A stretch of 64,000 bases of DNA from JAEUMG01 sp963805405 (lineage in GTDB: Bacteria; Pseudomonadota; Alphaproteobacteria; Rhizobiales; Aestuariivirgaceae): NCBI GenBank assembly GCA_963805405.1, contig CAWDUC010000005.1, positions 1-64,000 on the forward strand. The letters run 5' to 3'. The notes under the pieces are model-generated. The model worked only from the letters and a program-made list of their open reading frames with translations, was not told where the DNA came from and did no database searches. The position numbers were made by a program, and so were the translations under genes. Below, one piece after another: positions 8,897 through 17,971 of the stretch (positions are counted from its first letter, which is position 1; the number at the start of each line of letters is the position of its first letter).

Positions 8897-10545
8897 TCAT
8901 TCTGTGTCGGGGGCTGTCAGCACGAGGTCAAGTTCAGCGAGTTCCTCGGCGGCGTCGACTGCACCATGATCAGCGGCGTACGCATACCAGCGACGCCCAG
9001 TCTCGACGTCCCGAGATCCGCCCAAACCGCGGACCGAATAGCGGGCGAGCATCAGAGCGGCGATCGGGTGGCCCAGTTCTGCGCCGCGGGTGAACCAGGT
9101 CCGCGCCGTCTCGCGCATCCGCTTCGATATCATTGCCGCCGCCATAAGAGAGCGCCCAGCGCGAACATCGCACCTGCGTGTCCGGCAGCGACGGCGCGGA
9201 GAAACCAGGACTTCGCCAATCGATGATCGCGCGCCACGCCGCGGCCATCCACATGAAATTCGCCCAATGCGGCTTGGGCATCCGCACGAGCCGGCCTCGG
9301 CGGCGCGTGTGAACCATACGGCAGCCTCTGTGTCGTCTTTCGCCACACCCCGACCCTCAGCCAGCATGCGCCCGTACCAATACTGCGCATTCACAACACC
9401 TTCGGCCGCCCGCCTGAGCCATACGACCGCACTTTTGTCATCGCGTTCCACGCCCACACCCTCGGCGAGACAGATCTGCAAAATTGTAGGCACCGACCAG
9501 ATCTCCTTGCTCGGCCGCGCGCTCGAACCACTCGTGCATGGGCGGCGGCGCACGCGCGAAAGTCGACAGCATGCCGGATTGGACCAGCGATGCGAGGTCC
9601 GCCTGCGCGATCGGAATCTCCGGCCTCCTCCTGCCGCTATCCGGAACCAAATAGCAGCCTCATCCGGATCCCGCGCGACGCCGGCACCGGTGAAGGTAAA
9701 GCATCCCGAGCGCGCGAGATGCGGATCCGTGTCCACGTTCGGCGGCAATCCGGAACCAATGGGCCGCCTCGAGATAATTCGGTGGTGAGGGACCGCTGCG
9801 CGCGTAATTATCGCCAAGCAGTGCGGCGGCCGCATTGTCCCCGCCAAGGGCTGCCCGCCTAAGCCAGCTCTCACCGTTCAATATATCGGCCGGACCACCG
9901 CGGGCCCTCGAGCAGCAATAATCCCAATCTCGCCTGCGCATGGGTCAGTCCTGCATCGGCGGCGACCGTGTAGTATCGCCTGGAGCCTTCATCTCATCCT
10001 TAGTAGTCCCAATCGCACCTTCGGTACTCAAGCCGAGGAGATAAAAGGCGGTTGGTAAGCCAGACTTTTCGGCGGCATTTAAAAGCTTGTGATATGCGGC
10101 GGCTGCTTTCAGCCTGTGTATCGGCGCGATTTATCAAGCCGATGGCATAACCAAGTTGTCCCTGCGAATAATTCTGTTCTGCGGATTTTCGGTACCATTC
10201 GAATGCCGCATCGAGGTCGCGAAGGTTCACAGGTCCGTCGGAGAGAATATAGGCAAGGGTCGCTTGCCCTTCCGGCGCTCCGGCCTCGGCCGCGCGCCGA
10301 GCCCAGGTTACGGCCTCCTGATAGTCTACGCGGCCATCCGACGTGGGTGAAAACAAATCCGCGCTGCTGGCAAAGACCGCTTGCGGCAGTCCAAGGATGA
10401 GGAGTTCGGCAAGTTCGCGCATCGCGCGCCCACATGTCCGTCCTCGGCGGCGCGATAATACCAACGTGCTGCCTCCAGCGGCCGACGCAACGTGCCTGCA
10501 CCTTCGAGATAATGCTCCGCGACAGCAAATGCTAATTTGAATCAC
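8897..10545 (-). pseudogene. Sel1-like repeat protein, frameshifted
   Basis: Tandem Sel1-type repeats of about 36 residues are visible across 1.6 kb: examples are YQEAVTWARRAAEAGAPEGQ, AAFEWYRKSAEQNYSQGQLG, AAHWFRIAAERGHGSASRAL and TGRRWYAYAADHGAVDAAEE. The repeats switch between the three leftward frames about six times. Restored, the protein would have around 545 residues, all of them alpha-solenoid. Sel1 proteins act as scaffolds; here the neighbours (HlyD adaptor, type I ATPase) suggest a role linked to export. The 5' end is unclear, and the ATG near 10545 is only the left limit of one piece. Confidence 0.65.
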
Positions 10546-10733
10546 CTGCCTCCGCAGCTACCGCAAAAAGCGCGAAAGAGCGTTCGGGAGCAGTCCGGCG
10601 AAAAGGCAAATTGCGCGTTTTTTGCCATCTTCGGCGAATGCGACAGTAAAGTGTCAAGCGACTTTGCAAGCAGGCTCAATGCGACCATCCTCCCATGTCA
10701 AGGTTCTCGCAGGCTGTCGAGGAGCAACGGCAA

Positions 10734-12102
10734 CTATCTTGTCCATGAAAGATATGAGAGCACTGTGCGAGTACCGACTTTCACGTCGGCGGTAACTGGC
10801 ATTCCGGGCATCAGCTTGAAGCCAGGCGGCGCGTTGTGTAACACCAACTCGTCGAGGGTAATGTCGCCCTTGTAGAAGAGCGTGCGTGGGCGGTTCGGAA
10901 GAACCGAGGACCCCTGCCCGCCGATGACCTCAGGGCTAAAGCTATCGGCGCTGATCGCGCGCACCACGCCACGGGCGCTCCCATATTGAAGGAAGGGAAG
11001 CGTGTCGAAACTTGATCGTGACTTCATCGCCCGGGCTGATGTAGCCACTCTCGATGCCAGAAATGTCCGCCTCGACGGATAATGGCGCATCAATCGGCAC
11101 CAGCAGGATTAGCGGCTCGGCACTCGTAACAACGGAACCCACCGAGACATTCGCCACCGACAACACGATTGCGTCGCGGGGCGCGGTCAGGACCACAAGT
11201 TGGTTGTGCAGGTTGGCCTTGGCGTAGTCCTGTTGGGACTGCACTAGCTTCCCGCGCGAGTTCGCCAGTTCCTGCGAGTTCTGGCAATTCCACTGCTCGA
11301 TAAAGGTCTGGCGGCCCGCTTGCTCGGCTGCCATCCTGCGACTGGCCTGGGCGGCGTCGGATTCTGATGCCGATAGCGAGCCTGAAATGTTTAGCCGGGC
11401 GTCGGCAGCGAGTAACGTATTCAACCTGCTTCCGAGCTCCCGCTCCTGCAGCTTGGCTCGCATGCCCTCTATGTCGTTGGCCACTTCCAGTCGCTTCTGG
11501 AAGTATCCGACCTGGGCAAGGTCGCCATCAATCTGCGACTTCAGCTCATCGATCTTTCTGTCGTAGCCTTCTAGGGTAAGATTATACTCGTTCGTCTGCT
11601 GTTGAAGGATTGCGCCTTGAAGTGCCGCGTGAGAGTTAGCGGGATCTATGACGTAGACCGAGCCGGATGTCAGAGCCAAGAAGTCGCGCGATCTTGGCGC
11701 TGAGCAGATCCACCTCGTCCTTGATTGACGCGTTATCTGCCGCAGTGAAAGTCGGATTTCAGGCGAGCGAGAACCGACCTTTGCGGACGATATCGCCTTT
11801 TCGGACTTCGATACTCTCGACGATGGTCTGGTCAAACGGCTGCATCGCGATATTGGGTGCCTCGGCAACCAGCTTTCCGCTGGCTCGACAATCTTGTCCG
11901 TGGTAATCAGCCCACTAGCCACGAGGACCGAGACGACAAGCAGGAAGACAAAGAGGTTGATTGCGCGCGACGATGCCGGAATCGGGGCGGCAATAATTGC
12001 TTCCGAGGGACTGCCGAACTCCAAGACGGCAAGGGGCAAGGAGTTCTCGCCCGCCATCCGGTCGTCATTAGCCTCGGGCGAGTAGCGGAGCAAGCGCGGC
12101 AT
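10734..12102 (-). pseudogene. HlyD-family type I secretion adaptor, frameshifted
   Basis: Periplasmic adaptor subunit of a type I secretion or peptide exporter. From the N-terminus: a cytoplasmic segment, one membrane helix (INLFVFLLVVSVLVASGLI), a lipoyl-like half broken by frameshift, a long coiled-coil (about 11650-11230, with DRKIDELKSQIDGDLAQVG), then the beta-barrel part (LTAPRDAIVLSVANVSVGSV) and, after another shift near 11010, GFKLMPGMPVTADVKVGTRT, a very typical HlyD ending. The ATG at 12102 overlaps the end of the upstream ABC ATPase by 35 bases. Three shifts (near 11850, 11730 and 11010) break the frame. Confidence 0.75.
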
Positions 12103-13031
12103 GGGCTTTTCCTTGTGAGTTGATGTGACGGTTCTGCTGCAGCCAGAGCTGGCGGTAGACACTGCAGCGTTCGACCAGCTCGCGATGTGGCCCGAGATCG
12201 ACCACCTCGCCGCGATCGAGCACCAGTGTCATGTCGCAGTCGACCAATGAAGAGAGACGATGCGATACAATGACCATCGTGCGTCCGCGCGCCATGCGCT
12301 GAAGGTTTGCATTGATCAGCGCCTCGCTTTCAGGATCTAGGGCCGAGGTTGCTTCGTCGAGAATTCATAAGCTTCGGGTCGACGATTAGGGCGCGCGCGA
12401 TAGCGAGGCGCTGGCGCTGGCCGCCGGATAGGTTGGGTGAACCCTCCTGAATCCAAGTTTCGTAGCCCTGGGGAAGGCGTTCGATGAATTCTTCCGCTCC
12501 CGCGAGCCTCGCCGCACGCACGGCGTCTTCAAAGCTAAGCCCGTGCCGGCCGGCGATAATGTTATCCTTCACCGAGCCGCGAAAGAGGAAATTGTCCTGC
12601 AACACGACTCCGAAGCTTTGACGCAGGTGGCGTAAGTTGATTTCGCGAAGATCCGTTCCATCTATCTTTATGCTGCCGGAATAGTCGCGGTTACCTTCGC
12701 TTGCCAACTTATTGATATTCGGCGTCGACCAGCCTTGCTGCTTCTGGATGAACGGAATGCCGACTTCGCCGACCGCTGTATCGTCCCACATGATGTGGAT
12801 TATATTGGGCGGTTGACCGAACTTCTTGCGGAGTTCCGCCAGCTTTGCAGCGAGTTCCTTGTCCTGAACCGCCCACTGCTCGCCATGCTGAGCGTCAAGT
12901 ATGTAATACTCGGAGTTGTGGATTATCTTGCTGTCGTCGGCTGCAACAGGTTGATTGAAGTTGAGCGCTGCTACCGACAGAACCAGTATCGCTGTGCTTA
13001 GAAAAGTCCCGACGCGCTTCTTCATGTCCAT
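12068..13031 (-). pseudogene. Chimera: arylsulfatase N-terminus fused to type I secretion ABC ATPase domain
   Basis: One open frame begins as an exported arylsulfatase: signal peptide MKKRVGTFLSTAILVLSVAA, then PPNIIHIMWDDTAVGEVG, the metal-binding start of the sulfatase fold. At about 12690 it changes without a frame break into the C-terminal half of an exporter ATPase: GSIKIDGTDLREINLRHLRQ, the Q-loop VVLQDN, and the signature LSGGQRQRLAIARAL. One extra A near 12360 shifts the frame inside Walker B; the rest (IVSHRLSSLVDCDMTLVLDR) continues to 12068. The sulfatase lacks its catalytic Cys/Ser motif, and the ATPase lacks its membrane domain and Walker A. The simplest cause is a deletion that joined two leftward genes. 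Confidence 0.75.
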
Positions 13032-13232
13032 GGTCCCGATCACCTTTTCCGCACGGCTACACCGCATTCTTGTTCGACGCCCCCGGCATCACATCCAGTA
13101 CCGCGAAGGTTACTCGTCTTCTTCGCTCAACCGGATAGATTTTGCATGCGGGCGAACTCGCGGAATGCTCCACTATGCTAATCGAAAATCCTTGTCTAAT
13201 ACCAACATTGATATCGGGCGATAACGACTGCG

Positions 13233-14148
13233 ATGCATACAATTCGACAACTTGAGATAATCAGAACGCTCGCGGAGCACCGGCACTTTGGCCGGGCGGC
13301 ATCCGCACTGGGCGTGTCGCAACCGGCTTTGACGCGCAGCCTCAAGCAGATTGAGGACATCGCTGGGGGTGCAACTTTTCGACCGGGAGGGCGGGGTCGC
13401 CCCGACGATATTCGGGAAAATCGTGCTCGAGCGTGGCGCGACAGTGCTTGTAAGCTTTGCGGAGATGATGCGCGAAGTATTGTTGGCCAAGAATGTCGAC
13501 CTTGGCGAGTTGAGGATAGCCGTTGGCCCTTATCCTTCCGACATATCTCGTAAGGAAAACGGTCGGCCTGCTCTGCTCGCAGCATCCCATGCTAACGGTC
13601 GAATTTATCGCGGCGGACACGGAAAACTCGTTGGACGAGATCGTTTCCGGCAAGTCCGATCTCTGGGTGGCTGATATTTCAGCGGCCAGCGAGAATCCTG
13701 AGCTTGAGACGGAACTGGTCCGCGATAGCCAAATGAGACTATTCATAGAGCCGGTCATCCGCTCGCGGGGAAACGCAAATTGGACCTGGATGATACCCTC
13801 AATTATCCATGGGTTGGTCCCAACGTCCCACCCCGTATTGCGAGGATATTGCCGCGGGAGAACAAGGCATTCGGTCAGTTCGAAAAAGCTACCAACTGGT
13901 TTCGACCGCAAATCATTGTCCAGTCATTCGGAGAAATGGTCGAGATCGTTCAGAACGGAGACGCGTTGAGCTTCGCGATGCCTTCCCAGATCAAGGCGCG
14001 ACCCGACAGCGACGCGTTCAAGATACTGCCGATCCAAACTCCGTGGCTCGCGCTGCGCTATGGATTTGCGACCAGGCGTAACCGCTCGCTCTCGCCCGCG
14101 CTCGCCCTTCTCATGAGGGGCATTCGAACAATCGAAAGCAAGTATTAG
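13233..14148 (+). pseudogene. LysR-family regulator, frameshifted
   Basis: The N-terminal winged helix is clear: RQLEIIRTLAEHRHFGRAAS followed by LGVSQPALTRSLKQIED. The effector domain follows in other frames: VQLFDREGGVAPTIFGKIVL, then LTVEFIAADTENSLDEIVSG, then LDLDDTLNYPWVGPNVPPR to the stop at 14148. One extra G near 13368 and two more shifts (about 13530 and 13760) are needed. Restored length is about 303 residues, normal for LysR. It is transcribed divergently from the truncated arylsulfatase, so it probably regulated that gene; the 200 bases between them would hold the operator. Confidence 0.75.
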
Positions 14149-14485
14149 AGTTCTGAACCATTCAAGTCTTCGGCGGTGCGTCGACAAAATCCAAAGCCGA
14201 TATTGTATCGTCGGCCCAGTCGCCAATAGCGATCGCAGTTGCGGCGCTTCAGCGCTTCAGTCGGGTGCCCGGTGGGCAGGAACGGAATTGGACTTCTGTG
14301 AGGAACCGCTCGAGTTCTGGTGCTCACCCTTCAGCATGATGGAAGCACGTCTGTTCGGCATAACGAATGGGTCGTTGTGCCGGCGCCTACCTACACCTCT
14401 TGCCGATACACATCGTCGGCACACACAACCGATACACGAGCGGCACGTGACGTTTTATATATATCAATAAAATCAATTGTTTAAA
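14149..14485. other. Intergenic region between LysR remnant and tRNA-Thr
   Basis: No gene-like open frame. The last 60 bases before the tRNA are AT-rich (TATATATCAATAAAATCAA) and lie at its 3' end, where a terminator or an attachment site would be expected; I see no clear hairpin and no integrase gene. Confidence 0.4.
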
Positions 14486-14560
14486 TGGTGCTGCGAGAGA
14501 GGATTGAACTCTCGACCTCCCCCTTACCAAGGGGGTGCTCTACCACTGAGCTACCGCAGC
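14486..14560 (-). tRNA. tRNA-Thr (anticodon GGU)
   Basis: Reading leftwards the sequence begins GCTGCGGTAGCTCAGTGG and ends CTCTCGCAGCACCA. The acceptor stem pairs GCTGCGG with CTCGCAGC allowing one mismatch-like position, the anticodon stem is CCCCC/GGGGG around the loop TTGGTAA, and the T-arm is GAGAG-TTCAATC-CTCTC. The anticodon is GGT. The CCA end is encoded. The 3' end points toward the decayed accessory region on the left. Confidence 0.93.
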
Positions 14561-14699
14561 GCACGAGGAGCGGCTCGCCGGCGCGCCAGAGGCGTTCCGG
14601 GAGGCGGCGCGACTAGTGCCACACTGCCCTGCAGCAATCAAGCCGTTGTCGTATGGGTCGCCTTGACAGCCGGCGCGCCATCGCTGAAATTAACGGCAA

Positions 14700-14849
14700 A
14701 TGGCCAAGGAACCCGCCAAATCCGCCGACCGATCCAGGCGCCTCGCCAAGGCGCTCAAGGCCAATCTGGCCAGGCGCAAGGCGCAAGGTCGTGCGCGCAA
14801 GGCCACACCCGAGCCAAAAACACGTGTGGAGGCGCCGAAACCCGATTAA
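14700..14849 (+). CDS. Small basic conserved protein (49 aa) upstream of murA
   Basis: A 49-codon frame, MAKEPAKSADRSRRLAKALK and onward, very rich in Lys, Arg and Ala (ANLARRKAQGRARKA) with a Pro/Glu-rich tail ending APKPD. Small proteins of this composition precede murA in many Hyphomicrobiales, so it is likely real although short. The sequence has no cysteines, no membrane segment, and is probably disordered or helical and nucleic-acid-binding; no function is known to me. It lies 107 bases ahead of murA and could be co-transcribed. Confidence 0.6.
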   Translation: MAKEPAKSADRSRRLAKALKANLARRKAQGRARKATPEPKTRVEAPKPD

Positions 14850-14956
14850 AACTTGCCCCTTTGCAGCCATTTATGCGACTTAGGCTCCAGATTCGCACGG
14901 GGAAGGCGCAGCTGCCGGGGCCAATTTCCGGCGCTTTCTGAAGGGGATTCCACGAC

Positions 14957-16249
14957 ATGGATCGCATCCGCATTGGCGGCGGCAACAAGCTCAATGGCAC
15001 CATTCCGATCAGCGGTGCCAAGAATGCCGCGCTGCCCTTGATGATCGCTTCGCTGCTCAGCGAAGACACGCTCACCCTGCGCAATACGCCGCGGCTGGCC
15101 GATGTCAGGCTCCTGCAGCGCATCCTGCAAAATCACGGCGTCGACATCTCCACTGACGGCAAGCGCGCCGGCCAAAGCGGCCAGGTGGGCGAAACTTTGC
15201 GGCTCACGGCCCGCACCATTGCCGATACCACGGCGCCCTATGATCTCGTTTCCAAGATGCGGGCGAGTTTCTGGGTGCTGGGTCCGCTTCTCGCCCGCTG
15301 CGGCGTGGCCAAGGTCTCGCTGCCCGGCGGCTGCGCCATCGGCACGCGGCCGGTCGATCTCCACATCATGGCCATGGAACAGCTTGGTGCGACCATCGCG
15401 ATCGAAGCCGGCTATGTGCTGGCGACAGCCCCTAAAGGGCTCACCGGAAACCGTATTTCTTTTCCAAAGGTCTCCGTCGGTGCCACCCACGCCGCGCTGA
15501 TGGCGGCGACGCTCGCCAAGGGCGATACGATCATCGAAAATGCCGCACAGGAGCCGGAAATCGGCGATGTCGCGGAATGCCTCGTCAAGATGGGCGCCAA
15601 GATCGAGGGCATCAATTCGCCAACGCTGAAGGTTACCGGCGTTTCGTCGCTGCACGGAACCGATCACACGGTGATCGCCGATCGCATCGAGACCGGAACC
15701 TATGCCATGGCGGTTGCCATGACCGGCGGCGATGTCATGCTCCAGGGGGCTCGCCCCGACACGCTCGACACGGTCATTGATGTCCTTGCCGATTCCGAAG
15801 TCGATATCCGCAAAACCAATGACGGCCTGCGCATCCTGCGCAATGGCGCTGGCATCGCTCCGATCCGCGTTGAGACCCAGCCCTATCCGGGGTTTCCGAC
15901 CGATCTCCAGGCGCAATTGATGGCTCTGATGACAAAGGCGAAGGGCACGTCGGTCATTCGCGAAACCATCTTCGAGAACCGCTTCATGCATGTGCAGGAA
16001 CTGGCGCGCCTCGGCGCCGATATTCAGCTCCAGGGTGATAGTGCGGAGATCAGGGGCGTCGAGAAGCTCACCGGCGCGCCGGTGATGGCAACCGATCTGA
16101 GAGCCTCGGTGTCGCTGGTCATTGCCGCACTCGCCGCCGAGGGCGATACGATGCTGCATCGCGTATACCACCTCGATCGCGGCTTTGATTCGCTCGAGCA
16201 GAAGCTCAGGGATTGCGGCGCCGATATCGAGCGTATCGCCGGGCAGTGA
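14957..16249 (+). CDS. murA: UDP-N-acetylglucosamine 1-carboxyvinyltransferase
   Basis: Catalyses the first committed step of peptidoglycan synthesis: transfer of enolpyruvate from PEP to UDP-GlcNAc in the cytoplasm. The 430-residue length is normal. The N-terminus holds the conserved GAKNAALP with Lys22 and Asn23. The PEP-binding loop PGGCAIGTRPVDLH carries the catalytic cysteine (about residue 126), the residue that reacts with fosfomycin, so a Cys-to-Asp resistance variant is not present. The EPSP-synthase fold runs through both halves. It starts the conserved block murA - DUF2948 - UPF0262 - phosphatase - infA - maf - yacG. Confidence 0.97.
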   Translation: MDRIRIGGGNKLNGTIPISGAKNAALPLMIASLLSEDTLTLRNTPRLADVRLLQRILQNHGVDISTDGKRAGQSGQVGETLRLTARTIADTTAPYDLVSKMRASFWVLGPLLARCGVAKVSLPGGCAIGTRPVDLHIMAMEQLGATIAIEAGYVLATAPKGLTGNRISFPKVSVGATHAALMAATLAKGDTIIENAAQEPEIGDVAECLVKMGAKIEGINSPTLKVTGVSSLHGTDHTVIADRIETGTYAMAVAMTGGDVMLQGARPDTLDTVIDVLADSEVDIRKTNDGLRILRNGAGIAPIRVETQPYPGFPTDLQAQLMALMTKAKGTSVIRETIFENRFMHVQELARLGADIQLQGDSAEIRGVEKLTGAPVMATDLRASVSLVIAALAAEGDTMLHRVYHLDRGFDSLEQKLRDCGADIERIAGQ

Positions 16250-16262
16250 GACCAGGTCCGAC

Positions 16263-16691
16263 GTGCTCAAACTTACCGCTTTCGATGCCGACGACCTGGC
16301 GGTCATTTCCGCACAGATGCAGGACGCGGTCATCCTCATCGGCGACATCCGCTATCTGAAGCGCGCCGGCAAGCTGGTGCTCGTCGCCAATCGTTTCGCA
16401 TGGGACGAGACCGGACCTGCCCATAGCGCCTTCCACCGCCGGCGCGCTGGCCTTCACTTCGACCGCGTTACCGAGGTGAAAGCGCAGAACATCCGCCAGG
16501 AAGACCCGCAAGCAGTCCTGTCGCTGCTTGCGATAACCTTCGAGCCGAGCGATGAGCCATCTGGCAAGATCCGGCTCGATTTTTCCGGCGGCGGACACAT
16601 CGAGGCGACCGTCGAATGCATCGAAGCAGCCCTTGATGATCTGGGTCCGGACTGGGAGACAGCCCACATGCCGAGCCACGAGACGGGCTGA
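16263..16691 (+). CDS. DUF2948 family protein
   Basis: A 142-residue alphaproteobacterial protein of unknown function that nearly always follows murA. The chosen start is GTG at 16263 (reads VLKLTAFDADDLAVISAQMQ), 13 bases after murA, because family similarity begins exactly there. Other conserved stretches are VLIGDIRYLKRAGKLVLVAN and a C-terminal region GGHIEATVECIEAALDDLG. Genomic neighbourhood suggests a link to cell envelope or translation genes, but nothing in the sequence shows an active site. Confidence 0.85.
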   Translation: MLKLTAFDADDLAVISAQMQDAVILIGDIRYLKRAGKLVLVANRFAWDETGPAHSAFHRRRAGLHFDRVTEVKAQNIRQEDPQAVLSLLAITFEPSDEPSGKIRLDFSGGGHIEATVECIEAALDDLGPDWETAHMPSHETG

Positions 16692-16737
16692 AGGAAGCGG
16701 CTGTCGCCGGAACCTGCGATCTGGCATAGGCATCGCC

Positions 16738-17217
16738 ATGACGGAGAAGCCGCGCAACCGCCTCATTGCTATCGGTCTCGGCCAGGGTCTTGGGCCCGGC
16801 CGCTCGGCCGACGCCGAGCATGAGCGGCGGATCGCGATCTACGATCTTCTCGAAGAGAACAGCTTTTCCCTCGATGGCCGCGAGGACGGCCCATACCGTC
16901 TAGAATTGTCGGCTGTCGAAGGCCGGCTCGTCTTCGATATTCGCAGCGAGGCAGGAGAGCCCCTCATCGCGATCGGATTGGCGCTCTCACCATTCCGCCG
17001 CATCATCAAAGATTATTTCCTGATGTGCGAGAGCTATCATCAGGCAATCCGCACCGCGACGCCCAGCCAGATCGAGACGATCGATATGGCGCGGCGGTCG
17101 CTCCACAATGAAGGGAGTGAGATTCTGCGCGAGCGGCTCTCCGGCAAGGCCGCGCTCGACTTCGACACTGGGCGCCGGCTCTTCACCCTGGTCAGCGTAT
17201 TGCACTGGCGCGGATGA
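16738..17217 (+). CDS. UPF0262 family protein
   Basis: A 159-residue protein of the alphaproteobacterial family UPF0262 (DUF2125-unrelated, function unknown). Typical sequence: RIAIYDLLEENSFSLDG, GPYRLELSAVEGRLVFDI and IIKDYFLMCESYHQAIRTA. The ATG at 16738 is preferred since it begins the conserved region. It overlaps the phosphatase gene by four bases (ATGA), implying translational coupling. In many relatives hisD lies between DUF2948 and this gene; here the space is 46 bases and hisD is absent. Confidence 0.9.
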   Translation: MTEKPRNRLIAIGLGQGLGPGRSADAEHERRIAIYDLLEENSFSLDGREDGPYRLELSAVEGRLVFDIRSEAGEPLIAIGLALSPFRRIIKDYFLMCESYHQAIRTATPSQIETIDMARRSLHNEGSEILRERLSGKAALDFDTGRRLFTLVSVLHWRG

Positions 17218-17660
17218 GCGGCGACCTTCCCGGGGCGGTCCTCTTCGCCTGCACGCAGAACGCCATTCGCTCCCCAATGGCGGCGGGACTAATGAAGCAC
17301 TTCTACGGGCACAAGGTGTTCATCGCGAGCTGCGGCATCAAGCCGACTGAGGCCGACCCGTTCATGATCGCAGTCATGGATGAAATCGGCATCGACATGA
17401 AGAAACACCGTGCCCAGAGTTTCGACGACCTCGAGGATTCGAGTTTCGATGTGGTGATTTCGCTGTCGCCGGAAGCGCATCACCGGGCTCTGGAAATGAC
17501 CCGCACCATGGCGATCGAGGCGGAGTACTGGCCCACCCTCGATCCTTCCGTCGTCTCGGGCAATCGCGAGCAGATGCTTGATGCCTATAGGCAGGTGCGC
17601 GACGGGCTGATGAAGCGGTTGCGCGAGCGTTTCGGGGCACTCGGCGCGCGCGGCGTCTGA
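17214..17660 (+). CDS. Low-molecular-weight protein-tyrosine-phosphatase-like protein
   Basis: A 148-residue protein of the LMW-PTP/arsenate reductase fold. The phosphate-binding loop is FACTQNAIRSPMA, with the catalytic Cys13 and Arg19 of C(X)5R. The second half of the site, an aspartate before proline in WPTLDPS (about residues 100-106), fits the general acid. It could dephosphorylate protein tyrosines or act on arsenate; the position between UPF0262 and infA is the conserved one, so it is not part of the arsenic operon on the left. Confidence 0.85.
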   Translation: MSGDLPGAVLFACTQNAIRSPMAAGLMKHFYGHKVFIASCGIKPTEADPFMIAVMDEIGIDMKKHRAQSFDDLEDSSFDVVISLSPEAHHRALEMTRTMAIEAEYWPTLDPSVVSGNREQMLDAYRQVRDGLMKRLRERFGALGARGV

Positions 17661-17746
17661 AACGGTGCCGCCTTGATTTCGGGGCGTATCCGGTTCATAC
17701 CGCGCCAGCCGCGGCGCTTGCCCGGCGCGGCCAACCAGGGATATTC

Positions 17747-17965
17747 ATGGCAAAAGAAGAACTACTCGAATTCGAAGGCACGGTGACCGAGCTTCTCCCC
17801 AACGCGACCTTCCGCGTTATGCTCGACAATAAGCACGAAATCATCGCTCACACCGCCGGCAAGATGCGCAAGAACCGCATCCGCGTGCTGGCCGGCGACC
17901 GGGTCATGGTCGAAATGACGCCCTATGACCTGACCAAGGGGCGCATCAACTACCGCTTCAAATAG
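17747..17965 (+). CDS. infA: Translation initiation factor IF-1
   Basis: The 72-residue S1/OB-fold factor that binds the ribosomal A site during initiation. The sequence is canonical: MAKEELLEFEGTVTELLPNA, then ENKHEI-like DNKHEIIAHTAGKMRKNRIR, then GDRVMVEMTPYDLTKGRINY, ending RFK. It begins after an 86-base gap and has six bases to maf downstream. Confidence 0.98.
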   Translation: MAKEELLEFEGTVTELLPNATFRVMLDNKHEIIAHTAGKMRKNRIRVLAGDRVMVEMTPYDLTKGRINYRFK

Positions 17966-17971
17966 CACCCG

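Noticed and set aside
14846..16348. A 500-codon leftward open frame opposite murA
   Set aside because: It is the antisense shadow of murA: composition follows the third-position GC of the real gene, and there is no family resemblance or start context.
17214..17660. Arsenate reductase belonging to the ars operon
   Set aside because: It is the conserved phosphatase-like gene between UPF0262 and infA, far from the ars genes and in the standard core order.
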